Assembly: GCF_016415625.1 (NCBI RefSeq)
Contig: NZ_WBXP01000022.1
Location: forward strand, 1-59,147
DNA length: 59,147 bases
Reading direction: 5' to 3'
Origin: Shimwellia pseudoproteus
GTDB taxonomy: Bacteria; Pseudomonadota; Gammaproteobacteria; Enterobacterales; Enterobacteriaceae
Shown here: piece by piece, positions 11,475 to 21,240 of the stretch
How positions within the stretch are numbered: position 1 is the stretch's first letter
Layout: each line of letters begins with the position of its first letter
Notes under the pieces: model-generated
Seen by the model: only the letters and a program-made list of their open reading frames with translations
Database searches by the model: none
What the model was told of the DNA's origin: nothing
Made by a program: the position numbers and the translations under genes

Positions 11475-12557
11475 ATGAAGCCTTCTATCGTCGCAAAACT
11501 GGAAGCCTTATACGAACGCCATCAGGAAGTTCAGGCCCTGCTGGGGGATGCGCAAACCATCGCCGATCAGGACCGCTTCCGCGCGCTGTCAAAAGAGTAT
11601 GCCCAGCTTAGTGATGTTGCGCGCTGCTTCCTGCAGTGGCAGCAAAACCAACAAGACATCGAAACCGCCGAGAGCTTGCTCGACGATCCGGAAATGAAAG
11701 AGATGGCCCAGGAAGAGTTGCGCGATGCGAAACAGCAGCGTGAAGCCCTGGAGCAGCAATTGCAGGTGCTGCTGTTGCCAAAAGATCCTGACGACGAACG
11801 TAATGCGTTTGTCGAAATCCGCGCCGGGACCGGCGGGGACGAAGCCGCCCTGTTTGCCGGCGACCTGTTCCGGATGTACAGCCGCTATGCGGAAGCCCGC
11901 CGCTGGCGTGTCGAAGTCATGAGCGCCAGCGATGGTGAACACGGCGGTTATAAAGAAGTGATCGCCAAAATCAGCGGTGACGGGGTTTATGGCCGGCTGA
12001 AATTTGAATCCGGTGGCCACCGGGTGCAGCGTGTCCCGGCCACCGAATCCCAGGGGCGTATCCATACCTCCGCCTGTACCGTGGCGGTGATGCCGGAGCT
12101 GCCGGAAGCTGAACTCCCGGATATTAACCCGGCGGATCTGCGAATTGATACCTTCCGTTCTTCCGGGGCCGGAGGCCAGCACGTTAACACCACCGATTCA
12201 GCCATCCGTATTACCCACTTGCCGACCGGGATTGTGGTGGAGTGCCAGGATGAACGTTCCCAGCACAAGAACAAGGCGAAAGCGATGTCGGTGCTGGGGG
12301 CGCGTATCCGCGCCGCAGAACTGGCCAAGCGCCAGCAAGAAGAGGCCTCTACCCGCCGTAACCTGCTGGGCAGCGGCGATCGCAGCGATCGTAACCGCAC
12401 CTATAACTTCCCTCAGGGGCGCGTCACTGACCACCGGATCAACCTCACGCTGTACCGGCTGGATGAAGCGATGGAAGGCAAACTGGATATGCTGATCGAG
12501 CCTATTGTCCAGGAATTCCAGGCGGACCAGCTGGCCGCGTTGTCTGAGCAGGAATAA
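11475..12557 (+). CDS. prfA: Peptide chain release factor RF1
   Basis: A 360-aa class I release factor reading UAG and UAA stop codons. The tripeptide anticodon PAT is at residues 188-190 and the catalytic GGQ at 233-235 in [17 protein letters not shown]. The Gln is methylated by PrmC, whose gene follows directly. Domain order (helical domain 1, codon-recognition domain, GGQ domain) and length are normal. It lies 41 bases after hemA, as in E. coli, where the two are co-transcribed. Confidence 0.98.
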   Translation: MKPSIVAKLEALYERHQEVQALLGDAQTIADQDRFRALSKEYAQLSDVARCFLQWQQNQQDIETAESLLDDPEMKEMAQEELRDAKQQREALEQQLQVLLLPKDPDDERNAFVEIRAGTGGDEAALFAGDLFRMYSRYAEARRWRVEVMSASDGEHGGYKEVIAKISGDGVYGRLKFESGGHRVQRVPATESQGRIHTSACTVAVMPELPEAELPDINPADLRIDTFRSSGAGGQHVNTTDSAIRITHLPTGIVVECQDERSQHKNKAKAMSVLGARIRAAELAKRQQEEASTRRNLLGSGDRSDRNRTYNFPQGRVTDHRINLTLYRLDEAMEGKLDMLIEPIVQEFQADQLAALSEQE

Positions 12558-13390
12558 TGACCTTTCAGCAGTGGTTACAGCAGGCGGTGCAGCAGCTGAG
12601 CGCCAGTGACAGCCCGCGGCGGGATGCCGAAATCCTGCTGGGGCTGGTCACCGGAAAGAGCCGGACCTTTATTATGGCGTTCGACGAAACCTGCCTTAGC
12701 GCTCCCCAGCAGCAGCAACTGAGCGAACTGCTGGCCCGCCGGGCCAGGGGGGAGCCGGTGGCCCATATTACCGGCACCCGGGAGTTCTGGTCGTTACCGC
12801 TGTTGGTGTCGCCCGCTACCCTTATCCCGCGGCCGGACACGGAATGTCTGGTGGAGCAGGCGCTGGCCCGCTTACCCGCACAGCCGTGTCATATTCTTGA
12901 CCTCGGCACCGGTACCGGCGCCATTGCGCTGGCCCTGGCCTGCGAACGCCCGGACTGCCAGGTGACGGCCTGTGATCTGATCCCGGAGGCGGTGGCCCTG
13001 GCCCAGCGAAACGCCGGGCAACTGGGGATCACCAATATTACCATCCGCCAAAGCGACTGGTTCAGTGCCCTGGCCGGCGAGCAGTTCGCGTTGATTGTCA
13101 GCAATCCGCCCTATATTGACGATAGGGACCCGCACCTCGCCCAGGGGGATGTGCGTTTTGAGCCCCTCAGCGCCCTGGTGGCTGCCGATAACGGCCTGCG
13201 GGATCTGGCGCTGCTGGTGCGTGACGCCCGGGATTATTTGTTGCCCGGGGGATGGCTGGTGCTGGAGCACGGCTGGCAACAAGGGGAAGCGGTACGCGGC
13301 CTGTTTACGGCGGCGGGGTACCGGCAGGTAGAGACGTGCCGCGATTATGGCGGCAACGAGCGGCTGACGCTGGGATTATTGCCTGGCTGA
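12557..13390 (+). CDS. prmC: Release factor glutamine methyltransferase
   Basis: A 277-aa SAM-dependent enzyme that methylates the GGQ glutamine of RF1 and RF2. The SAM-binding motif DLGTGTGAIALALA and the catalytic NPPY (in VSNPPYIDD) are intact; the N-terminal helical substrate-binding region includes EILLGLVTGKSRTF. Its ATG overlaps the prfA stop by one base (TAATG), indicating translational coupling. It is the last intact gene before the decayed sirB pair. Confidence 0.97.
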   Translation: MTFQQWLQQAVQQLSASDSPRRDAEILLGLVTGKSRTFIMAFDETCLSAPQQQQLSELLARRARGEPVAHITGTREFWSLPLLVSPATLIPRPDTECLVEQALARLPAQPCHILDLGTGTGAIALALACERPDCQVTACDLIPEAVALAQRNAGQLGITNITIRQSDWFSALAGEQFALIVSNPPYIDDRDPHLAQGDVRFEPLSALVAADNGLRDLALLVRDARDYLLPGGWLVLEHGWQQGEAVRGLFTAAGYRQVETCRDYGGNERLTLGLLPG

Positions 13391-13429
13391 CAGCGCGCGG
13401 CCGTGGTTATCTCCGGTCCGGGGCTGACG

Positions 13430-13575
13430 ATGCAGTTGTTTAGCGTTATCATTTACACCGTTTTTTGGGTTTTATTACGCCGGGCCAGTGCCCGGCAGGC
13501 TGCCACAATGCGCACAGGCGCGCTGCGGCAGCGCGGGTGGTGCATAACATCATCATTAAACTCACCACCACATCA
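13430..13575 (+). pseudogene. sirB2: sirB2 (ychQ) remnant, truncated and frameshifted
   Basis: Between prmC and sirB1, where E. coli has the ~130-aa membrane protein SirB2, only a short scar remains. In one frame LFSVIIYTVFWVLLRRASAR (from 13436) resembles the last hydrophobic helix region of SirB2. In another frame VVHNIIIKLTTT (to about 13572) resembles its C-terminal end. The two pieces are in different frames and the N-terminal two thirds is missing. The comparison is from memory of the family, so identity is likely but not proven. Confidence 0.6.
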
Positions 13576-13594
13576 CATCATCACCGGGGAAAGT

Positions 13595-14404
13595 ATGAAG
13601 TCGTTGGCCGATTTCGAATTCAACAAAGCGCCGCTTTGCGAAGGAATGATCTTAATTGCGCGGAATATCCGTGAGGATTTCCCGGAGCGGGACGTGCGGG
13701 AACAGTTAGACAAACTGGTTGCCCTGGCCCGGGAGGAGATCTGTGCAGGGCTGCAGCACGATTTACAACTGGAGAAACTGCTGGCGCTGTTTTACGGCGA
13801 GTGGGGCTTCAGTGATGTCAGTGGGGTCTATAAATTATCTGATGCCCTGTGGCTGGATAAAGTGTTAACCAGCCGCGCAGGCAGTGCGGCGTCGCTGGGG
13901 GCGATTCTGCTGTGGATTGCTGAACAGCTTGATATCCCGTTAATGCCGGTTATTTTCCCTACCCAGCTATTACTGCGGGCAGACTGGATGGACGGCGAAA
14001 TGTGGCTGATCAATCCGTTTAACGGCGAAAGCCTTGACGAGCACACCCTTGAAGTGTGGCTGAAAGGGAACATTGGCCCGGCAGCCTAACTGTTTAGCGA
14101 AGATCTTGAAGAGTCCGAAAATGCCGAAGTGATCCGCAAGTTACTGGACACCCTGAAATCTTCCCTGATGGAAGAGCATCAGCTGGAGCTGGCATTACGG
14201 GCCAATGAAGTCTTGTTGCAGTTTAATCCTGAAGATCCCTATGAGATCCGCGACCGCGGGCTGATTTATGCCCAGCTGGATTGTGAGCACGTGGCGCTGA
14301 GTGACTTCAACTATTTTGTTGAGCACTGCCCGGAAGATCCGATTAGCGAGATGATTAAAGCGCAGATGAATACCATCGCCGGTAAGCACGTCACCCTCCA
14401 TTGA
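13595..14404 (+). pseudogene. sirB1: sirB1 (ychA), interrupted by one in-frame stop
   Basis: The frame from the ATG at 13595 (MKSLADFEFNKAPLCEGMI) to 14404 is 269 sense positions, the normal SirB1 length, with transglutaminase-like and TPR-like parts (VYKLSDALWLDKVL, ILLWIAEQLDIPLMPVIFP, then LELALRANEVLLQFNPEDPYEIRD). A single TAA at 14087-14089 splits it after LKGNIGPAA. Homology continues at once in the same frame (LFSEDLEESENAEVIRKLL). In E. coli that position is a Glu codon, so GAA to TAA explains it. A shorter product could restart at the ATG at 14129. The function in E. coli is unclear. Confidence 0.85.
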
Positions 14405-14573
14405 GTGGGCCGCGCTCCCGTTAATGGCGAATTTAGTATAAAATCGTCCCGCTCTGGCCATTGTGTGTGACCGATTGTGTGGCACGCGGTTTACCATTAA
14501 TCCATTACGTTTCAGTAGGCTGTGCTGGTCCCTGGCCACCCCGATGGGGAAGGCGCACCGCATAGCCTGATAA

Positions 14574-15437
<864 letters not shown>

Positions 15438-15462
15438 TTCCCCTTCGCGGTCATACGCCAAT

Positions 15463-15497
15463 AAAAATACCGACGCCACGGCGTCGGTATTTTTTTG
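15463..15497. terminator. kdsA/chaA bidirectional terminator
   Basis: ATACCGACGC, loop CACG, GCGTCGGTAT, flanked by five A on the left and seven T on the right. It lies between convergent kdsA and chaA. Confidence 0.88.
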
Positions 15498-15507
15498 CGC
15501 GACAGTA

Positions 15508-16611
15508 TCAGGCAAAAATAGTCATTAGGTAGGCGGCAAACAGCGCCAGATGCGCAGAGCCGTTCAGCACGTTGGTGCGCCCGGTAGAGAACGAGATATG
15601 GCACAGTACCAGGGCGGTTAGCATGACCACCGTCTCCGGCATGCCGAGGCCAAATACCAGCTCATTACCGGTCAGGATAGCAATCAGCGTCACCGCGGGC
15701 ACGGTCAGCGAAATGGTCGCCAGCACGGAGCCGAAGAACAGGTTCATGGCGCGCTGCACCTGGTTTTGCATCACGGCCTTGATAGCCCCTAAACCTTCCG
15801 GGGAGAGGATCAACAGGGCCACCAGGAAGCCGGTAAACGCCGCCGGGGCATTTAATGTCGTCAGCAGTGACTCCAGCGGATTGGCGTTCATTTTGGTGAC
15901 TGAGATAACCGCCACCAGGTGGACAATAAGCCAGGCGGCGTGCCACTTACTGCTGTGGGCCGAAGGCTTACCGTGATGCGGATCGTCGTCGTCACCCTCA
16001 TCTTCGTGTTCGTAAACAAACAGGCTCTGGTGGGTTTTGGTCTGGATCAGCAAAAATACCCCATACATCGCTGCCGAGATCAGCGCCACTATCAGGGCCT
16101 GGCCCATGGTCAGATTACCGCCGGGCAGGGCGCTCGGGAAAACCAGCACGATAACCGCCAGCGGGAAGATGGCCATCAAATATTGTTTGATACCAAACAG
16201 ATTGACATGCTGGGTGGCAAATTTGTGGCCGCCCAGCAGGAGCGCGAACCCGACCAGGCCGCCGGTAACTATCATAATGATCGAGTAGAGGGTGTCGCGC
16301 ATCAGCGCGGGGGCCGCCTCACCGGTGGCCATCAGGGCTGAAATCAGGCTGACTTCAAGGATCACGACCGACAAGCTGAGGATCAGTGAACCGTAGGGCT
16401 CTCCCAGCCGGTGGGCAAGAACATCTGCATGGCGCACCACGCTGAAGGCGCTGCTGAGGATAGCCACCAGCGCCAGTAAGTTAATGCCGATAATCCCCGG
16501 AAGTGACTGCGTCGAGCCCCAGAATGCCAGCACTCCCAGGGCAACCACCGGGAAGAGCAGTGAAGTTTCCTTATGGCGGGTTTTTACCGCCTCGGGTGCA
16601 TGCGTTGTCAT
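15508..16611 (-). CDS. chaA: Na+(K+,Ca2+)/H+ antiporter ChaA
   Basis: A 367-aa cation/proton antiporter of the CaCA superfamily, extruding Na+, Ca2+ or K+ at alkaline pH. Two repeats of hydrophobic helices carry acidic motifs (GEPYGSLILSLSVVILEVSLI and LLILSPEGLGAIKAV), separated by a cytoplasmic acidic and His-rich loop (YEHEDEGDDDDPHHGKP, near residue 205). The length matches the E. coli protein (366). In K-12 it diverges from chaB-chaC; here chaB is not found and chaC follows across 560 bp. Confidence 0.96.
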   Translation of the reverse strand: MTTHAPEAVKTRHKETSLLFPVVALGVLAFWGSTQSLPGIIGINLLALVAILSSAFSVVRHADVLAHRLGEPYGSLILSLSVVILEVSLISALMATGEAAPALMRDTLYSIIMIVTGGLVGFALLLGGHKFATQHVNLFGIKQYLMAIFPLAVIVLVFPSALPGGNLTMGQALIVALISAAMYGVFLLIQTKTHQSLFVYEHEDEGDDDDPHHGKPSAHSSKWHAAWLIVHLVAVISVTKMNANPLESLLTTLNAPAAFTGFLVALLILSPEGLGAIKAVMQNQVQRAMNLFFGSVLATISLTVPAVTLIAILTGNELVFGLGMPETVVMLTALVLCHISFSTGRTNVLNGSAHLALFAAYLMTIFA

Positions 16612-17171
16612 TGTTGTACTCCAGTATGCAGGTGTAAAATAAAGCGCGTTAATAACTTATTGATAGCACACTAAAATAACAAAAAGTCATTCATTGTAAT
16701 AATTATTTTACGTACTTTTACCGCATGATTAGTCCCACCGGTGGCGCTTATTTGCCGGTAAGCTCGCTATTCGGCGGATAACGCGTCTCAACAATAAGTG
16801 TATTCCTGATTGAGGCCGCGGTTAAATATTCAGGTATCTTTTATCTGTCCCCCCCCGATAAATAGAACAACATCGGCAAAAGTTATTAAACGGTTAATCA
16901 CGGGTAGCGTAGCCGGTGATGCAGGGTTAGCCAGCGGTGAGCGGCCTCCCGGCCCCCGGGCTGGCATCGGCGCCGGTGGGAAAATATTCTGTTTTAGTTA
17001 TTGCGCTGTTATTTCTTTATTTTCATGCCAGGATTAATCGTGGCCGTAATTAATCACGTGCTGGCGCCTTGCCAGCGCAGGCAGAATTTAATAAGGTCAG
17101 CATTGGTTTATTTTATCCAGCGACGGAGAAATATAAGGCAGGGAACGGTTGGGCCCAGGAGGTAGCAGTCA
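16612..17171. other. Intergenic region where chaB would be expected
   Basis: These 560 bases between divergent chaA and chaC contain no recognisable chaB. The chaA-proximal half is AT-rich and probably holds its promoter. A run of eight C is at about 16850. The short open frame at 16810-17037 has no recognised similarity and is not called. Confidence 0.5.
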
Positions 17172-17864
17172 GTGTTAACCCGAGATTTTTTAATAACCGC
17201 AGATTGTAAAAGTGCATTTGGCGATATTGAAGCCTCCCTATTGTGGAGCCCGGAACAGCGGGCCGCCTCCCTGGCGGCAACCCTTGCCTGTCGGCCAGAT
17301 GGCGGGCCGGTATGGATCTTCGGTTACGGTTCGCTGATGTGGAACCCGGCCATCGTCTATGATGATGTTTGCTGTGGCACCCTGGAGGGCTGGCACCGGG
17401 CATTTTGTTTGCGCCTGACGGCGGGCCGCGGTACTGCCTGCCAGCCCGGGCGCATGCTGGCGCTGAAGCAGGGCGGGCGGACGACGGGCCTGGCATACCG
17501 TATTCCTGAGGGCGAGGTGGAACAAGAGCTTACCCTGTTATGGAAGCGGGAAATGATCACCGGCTGTTATTTGCCAACCTGGTGCCCGCTGGAACTGGAT
17601 GACGGCCGCAAGATCCACGCGCTGGTGTTTATTATGGACCCCCGCCACCCCCAGTATGAAGCGGATACCCGGCCACAAATTATTGCCCCGCTGATTGCAA
17701 AAGCCAGCGGCCCGCTGGGCACCAATGCGCAGTATCTGTTTTCCCTTGAAGATCAGCTAAAAAAACTGGGGATGACCGATGATTGCCTGGAGTCGCTGGT
17801 GGGGGAAGTGCGGGCGTGCCTGGTGCCCGGTGAGTCCAGCCGTTGGCCCCATCGCGCGGGATAA
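17172..17864 (+). CDS. chaC: Glutathione-specific gamma-glutamylcyclotransferase ChaC
   Basis: A 230-aa ChaC-like enzyme that releases 5-oxoproline and Cys-Gly from glutathione. The substrate loop WIFGYGSLMWNPA and the catalytic Glu in GEVEQELTLLWKREM are present, along with the conserved CYLPTWCP and YLFSLEDQL segments. The GTG at 17172 is preceded by AGGAGG and aligns with the E. coli start (VLTRDFLITADCKSAFG). In K-12 the gene sits in chaBC; here it stands alone. Confidence 0.95.
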   Translation: MLTRDFLITADCKSAFGDIEASLLWSPEQRAASLAATLACRPDGGPVWIFGYGSLMWNPAIVYDDVCCGTLEGWHRAFCLRLTAGRGTACQPGRMLALKQGGRTTGLAYRIPEGEVEQELTLLWKREMITGCYLPTWCPLELDDGRKIHALVFIMDPRHPQYEADTRPQIIAPLIAKASGPLGTNAQYLFSLEDQLKKLGMTDDCLESLVGEVRACLVPGESSRWPHRAG

Positions 17865-17909
17865 TAGCGTGCTGCGGTGCGCAAGGAAGGGTGCGTAGAG
17901 CCGGAGGCG

Positions 17910-17933
17910 AAAAAAAGGGGGCGATTTGCCCCC
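17910..17933 (-). terminator. Terminator of the leftward DUF1883 gene
   Basis: GGGGGC (17917-17922), loop GATTT, GCCCCC (17928-17933). On the leftward strand it is followed by seven T (the A-run at 17910-17916). It lies 107 bases past the stop of the DUF1883 gene, with chaC ending in between. Confidence 0.7.
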
Positions 17934-17995
17934 AGAGGGTTCAGCGAACCCCGCTACACAACTATCCACACTTATTATTACACTGTCGCTAACTG

Positions 17996-18018
17996 CCCGC
18001 TGATGCGGGCTATTATTT
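17996..18018 (+). terminator. Likely chaC terminator
   Basis: GCCCGC, loop TGAT, GCGGGC followed by TATTATTTTG on the plus strand, 130 bases after the chaC stop. Confidence 0.5.
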
Positions 18019-18040
18019 TGAGTTTGTTTTCTACTGGCTA

Positions 18041-18274
18041 TTACGCCGCCACATAACTTATCGAATGTTCCAGTGACTGGCTGTGGCTGTCAATCAGCAC
18101 GCGCCAGATGCCGCTGTAGGGGATAGCCAGATAGGCATTGTCCTGATTTTCCACACTGAAGATATCTGCGTTACTGCTGCCGTCACTCATCAGATGAATA
18201 TGGCAGTTCTCTGAGCACCGCACCACCACCGTATCGCCACCAAATAATTTCAGACTTGCTTTTACTACCGCCAT
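18041..18274 (-). CDS. Small DUF1883-type beta-sandwich protein, 77 aa
   Basis: A compact, all-beta-looking protein (MAVVKASLKLFGGDTVVVRC, later AYLAIPYSGIWRVLID) resembling the DUF1883 domain, in which a hydrophobic strand, a dissected ligand-like turn and a closing WxVxID strand are conserved. No signal peptide or membrane segment. The ATG at 18274 fits the domain start; an ATG five codons earlier is possible. DUF1883 has no established function, though it is found in toxin- or TIR-associated architectures elsewhere. The gene is a singleton between chaC and ychN, absent there in K-12, with its own terminator and FNR- and CRP-like boxes upstream. Confidence 0.6.
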   Translation of the reverse strand: MAVVKASLKLFGGDTVVVRCSENCHIHLMSDGSSNADIFSVENQDNAYLAIPYSGIWRVLIDSHSQSLEHSISYVAA

Positions 18275-18334
18275 GTTACTACCCCACATTTGCTTGCACT
18301 AACGATGCTTCCCTGCGCCCCTGTCGCTCCAAAA

Positions 18335-18407
18335 AGTGATACTGTTCACAAATCACACGTAATGTATAAAACCAGAGCGGCGCCCTGCGGATGATGATTT
18401 TGATCAA
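18335..18407 (-). promoter_or_regulatory. CRP-like and FNR-like boxes upstream of the DUF1883 gene
   Basis: AGTGA-6-TCACA (18335-18350) matches a CRP site in 9 of 10 core positions. ATGAT-4-ATCAA (18394-18407) matches the FNR consensus in 9 of 10. A possible leftward -10 (TATACA) is at 18363-18368, putting the FNR box near -44. This is read from sequence only. Confidence 0.4.
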
Positions 18408-18570
18408 ATAAATCCCCACCGCGTCAGTTTTTGTCATAAAGCCCTGGTAAACGATTGCGTAGCGGAGGATTTGGCCAGTTGGCGGCATAATTATTAGCGT
18501 AATATCGTGTTACAGGCGGGAATATAAGCGCTAACAGGCTGGCGCGACTGAAGCGAGCCAGCCCATTGAT

Positions 18571-18924
18571 TCAGAAGGTCAGCACTTTATCGGCGGCCAG
18601 GGTCCACTGGGCCAGTTCGATCAGGGTGCCAATAGCGACACCGTCAATCAGCGGTAACCCGGTGATCCCCCGGCCATCGGTACAGGTTTTGCACAGTTTA
18701 ACCGGGATATTCTGGGCGGTGAGGATCTCCAGCATTTGCTGAATATTGTAGCCTTCAGCCGGTTTTTGCCCGCGCAGGCCGGCGGTAACGGCGTCAGACA
18801 TCAGAAACAGCTGGAGCTGCGGCCTGGGCTCTTGTTCACTCAGGGCGATGGCCAGACGCAGGCTATTAAATAATGATTCGCTGCCATAGGCGGCGCCATT
18901 CGCGATAATCACAATTTTTTGCAT
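18571..18924 (-). CDS. ychN: DsrE/F-fold protein YchN
   Basis: A 117-aa protein of the DsrE/DsrF sulfur-relay fold, hexameric in E. coli and of unknown cellular role. It has ANGAAYGSESLFNSLRLA at the start, then LMSDAVTAGLRGQ and the conserved Cys pair in KLCKTCTDGRG. Two ATGs are adjacent; the second (18924) gives the conserved MQKIVI start and the E. coli length, and AAGGAAC precedes both. The longer frame upstream is not coding. It diverges from ychO. Confidence 0.94.
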   Translation of the reverse strand: MQKIVIIANGAAYGSESLFNSLRLAIALSEQEPRPQLQLFLMSDAVTAGLRGQKPAEGYNIQQMLEILTAQNIPVKLCKTCTDGRGITGLPLIDGVAIGTLIELAQWTLAADKVLTF

Positions 18925-19164
18925 CATAAAGTTCCTTATTAACCGGGCAGCCATACAGCATACACACAAAATCTCACCGGATCTTAATCTGGATCGCCAG
19001 AGACGGCGGTTCTCGCTATCCTGGTGGGGCACGGGGGAATGGCAACAACATGATCAGCATTATCTGGTTTTTAGCGGGTGTCGTCGTCGGCCAGCCGAAT
19101 GGGTTATACTGTGATTAATCGATTCAAATCAAAGGATGCTGCGTTCCCATAACGTTCCCACGAG

Positions 19165-20622
19165 ATGCTATTACGCCGTTTGCTGTGCCGTATGTTGCTG
19201 ACCTTCTGCCTGTGCTGCTGCGCAGCGTTGCGGGTGGGTGCCGTTCAGACCTTTGTCCAGCAGGCGGCACATCCGCTGGACAGTGACGGCGACACGCTGC
19301 CGGACCTGGGGATTGTCGATAATAGCGCCTCCTATGAACAGCAACTGGCCACCATGCTGAAAAGCTTTGGTGAAGCGAGCATGAATGACAACGGCCTTGA
19401 TACCGGGGAACAGGCGCGGGCCTTTGCCCTTGAGCAACTGAAAGAGGTTATCCAGCGGCAGGTGCTCAGCCAGACCAGCGATTTACTCTCCCCCTGGGGT
19501 AATGCCACCCTGAACCTTGCGGTGAATGACGACGGTAAATTTACCGGCAGTAATGCCGCGTTTTTTGCCCCGCTGGTTGACGATAACCGTTATCTGACCT
19601 GGAGCCAGTTGGGGATCAGCCAGCAGGATCGGGGGTCGGTTGCCAACTGGGGGATCGGCCAGCGCTGGGTGCGCGGCAACTGGCTACTGGGCTATAACAC
19701 CTTTTACGATCATCAGTTTGCCGACAGCCTTAACCGGGCCGGTATCGGCGCTGAGGCCTGGGGCGAGTATTTGCGCTTCTCGGCGAACTATTATCAGCCG
19801 CTGTCTGGCTGGTCCAGTAAAGGGGATGTCCAGCAACAGCGTATGGCTCAGGGCTACGATATTAGCGCCAGGGCCTGGCTGCCGTTCTACCGCTATATCA
19901 ATACCAGCCTGAGTCTTGAGCAGTATTTTGGCAACCGGGTTGATCTGTTCAATAACGGTGTCGGATCAAAAGATCCGGTGGCGGTCAATGTAGGGCTTAG
20001 CTACACCCCGGTACCGCTGGTGACGCTAACTGCGCAGCACAAATATGGTGAGAACGGTAACAGCCAGGATAACCTGGCGCTGAAGCTTAATTACCGGTTC
20101 GGGGTGCCGCTGGATAAACAGCTGTCCGCCACGGAAGTGGCCGCGACCCGCTCGCTGCGGGGGAGCCGTTATGATGGTGTCGAACGTATTGATGTGCCGG
20201 TACTGGCTTATCGCCAGAAAAAATCCCTGTCGGTCTTCCTGGCGACACCGCCCTGGGATGTACAGCCGGGTGAGTCTGTGGTGCTGAAGCTCCAGGTTGC
20301 GGCCCCGGCGGGGATCCGCACGATTACCTGGCAGGGGGATACCCAGCCGCTGAGCCTGACGCCGGGCAAAGATAACACGAGCCCGGATGGCTGGACTATC
20401 ATTATGCCCCAGTGGAATGACAACCCCGGGGCCACAAATAGCTGGCAGATTTCCGCCACCGTGGAAGATAAAAATGGCCGCCGGGTTACCAGTAACTGGA
20501 TAACCCTGCAGGTACATGCCCCGGTCACCCACTGGCCTGCCAGCGGTGACCGTTTCCGCTTCCCGTCAGAACCGTTAAAAAATTCGCTCCTGGTGAACCC
20601 AGACGGCAGCCTCAACCCGTGA
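19165..20622 (+). CDS. ychO: Inverse autotransporter/invasin-like outer-membrane protein YchO
   Basis: A 485-aa protein with an N-terminal signal segment ([19 protein letters not shown]), then the intimin/invasin beta-barrel domain (about residues 100-330: [60 protein letters not shown] strands) and one Ig-like domain (about 355-460) at the C-terminus. It is short compared with true adhesins, which carry many Ig or lectin domains. The E. coli homologue has been linked to adhesion and invasion in pathogenic strains. Its last 48 bases overlap the 3' end of convergent narL. Confidence 0.92.
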   Translation: MLLRRLLCRMLLTFCLCCCAALRVGAVQTFVQQAAHPLDSDGDTLPDLGIVDNSASYEQQLATMLKSFGEASMNDNGLDTGEQARAFALEQLKEVIQRQVLSQTSDLLSPWGNATLNLAVNDDGKFTGSNAAFFAPLVDDNRYLTWSQLGISQQDRGSVANWGIGQRWVRGNWLLGYNTFYDHQFADSLNRAGIGAEAWGEYLRFSANYYQPLSGWSSKGDVQQQRMAQGYDISARAWLPFYRYINTSLSLEQYFGNRVDLFNNGVGSKDPVAVNVGLSYTPVPLVTLTAQHKYGENGNSQDNLALKLNYRFGVPLDKQLSATEVAATRSLRGSRYDGVERIDVPVLAYRQKKSLSVFLATPPWDVQPGESVVLKLQVAAPAGIRTITWQGDTQPLSLTPGKDNTSPDGWTIIMPQWNDNPGATNSWQISATVEDKNGRRVTSNWITLQVHAPVTHWPASGDRFRFPSEPLKNSLLVNPDGSLNP

Positions 20623-21225
20623 TTTAAGTTTCATCTTCTTCAGCAGGTGCTTGACGTGAACCTTCACGGTGCTTTCGGTGATATCCAGCCGCCGGGCAAT
20701 CATTTTGTTAGGCAGCCCCTGGGCAATCAGCTTGAGAATGTCCTTTTCCCGGGGGGTCAGCAGGTTGACTTCCCGTTCTGAGGTGGTGCGGTTAGCGCGC
20801 AGGCTGGCGGCCAGCACCGGGGTTAAGGTTTCGCTCAGTACCATTTCACCGGCCGCTGCCTGATGCAGGGCTTTTAGCAGTTCTTCCGGCTCCATATCTT
20901 TCAGCAAGTAGCCGTCGGCGCCGCGCTTCAGCGCTGAAACAACATCCTCTTCATGGTTGGAGACGCTGAACACCACAATCCGCCCGGAGAGGGGCTTTTC
21001 CCGCAGGCGATCCAGCGTTTCCAGACCATTCATTCCGGGCATATTCAGGTCCAGCAGAATTAAATCCGGATCCAGACTTTCGGCCAGTTCAACACCCTGC
21101 AAGCCGTTACCGGCCTCGCCGATAACGCACAGCTCGGGGGCCATGCTGATCAGCTGCTTAACACCGGCGCGCAGCATGGGATGGTCGTCAATCAGCAGAA
21201 TGGTGGCTGCTTCCTGGTTGCTCAT
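20575..21225 (-). CDS. narL: Nitrate/nitrite response regulator NarL
   Basis: A 216-aa two-component regulator that activates narGHJI and narK and represses alternative anaerobic reductases when nitrate is present. The receiver domain has DD at residues 13-14, phospho-acceptor Asp59 in [11 protein letters not shown] and Lys in [10 protein letters not shown]. The C-terminal LuxR-type HTH (about 150-210: [33 protein letters not shown]) binds TACYYMT heptamers. It starts 15 bases after the narX stop, so the two are co-transcribed; the 3' end runs into ychO on the other strand. Confidence 0.98.
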   Translation of the reverse strand: MSNQEAATILLIDDHPMLRAGVKQLISMAPELCVIGEAGNGLQGVELAESLDPDLILLDLNMPGMNGLETLDRLREKPLSGRIVVFSVSNHEEDVVSALKRGADGYLLKDMEPEELLKALHQAAAGEMVLSETLTPVLAASLRANRTTSEREVNLLTPREKDILKLIAQGLPNKMIARRLDITESTVKVHVKHLLKKMKLKSRVEAAVWVHQERIF

Positions 21226-21240
21226 TGGTATGCTCCTGTA

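Noticed and set aside
13403..14089. 228-codon frame as a long sirB1 start
   Set aside because: The first 64 codons belong to the sirB2 scar and intergenic sequence; SirB1 similarity begins at the ATG at 13595.
16810..17037. Open frame at the expected chaB position
   Set aside because: The translation does not resemble ChaB, includes a low-complexity Pro/Gly stretch and has no good start.
18279..18488. 69-codon frame upstream of the DUF1883 gene
   Set aside because: Overlaps the regulatory boxes and the DUF1883 5' end, with no similarity and no ribosome site.
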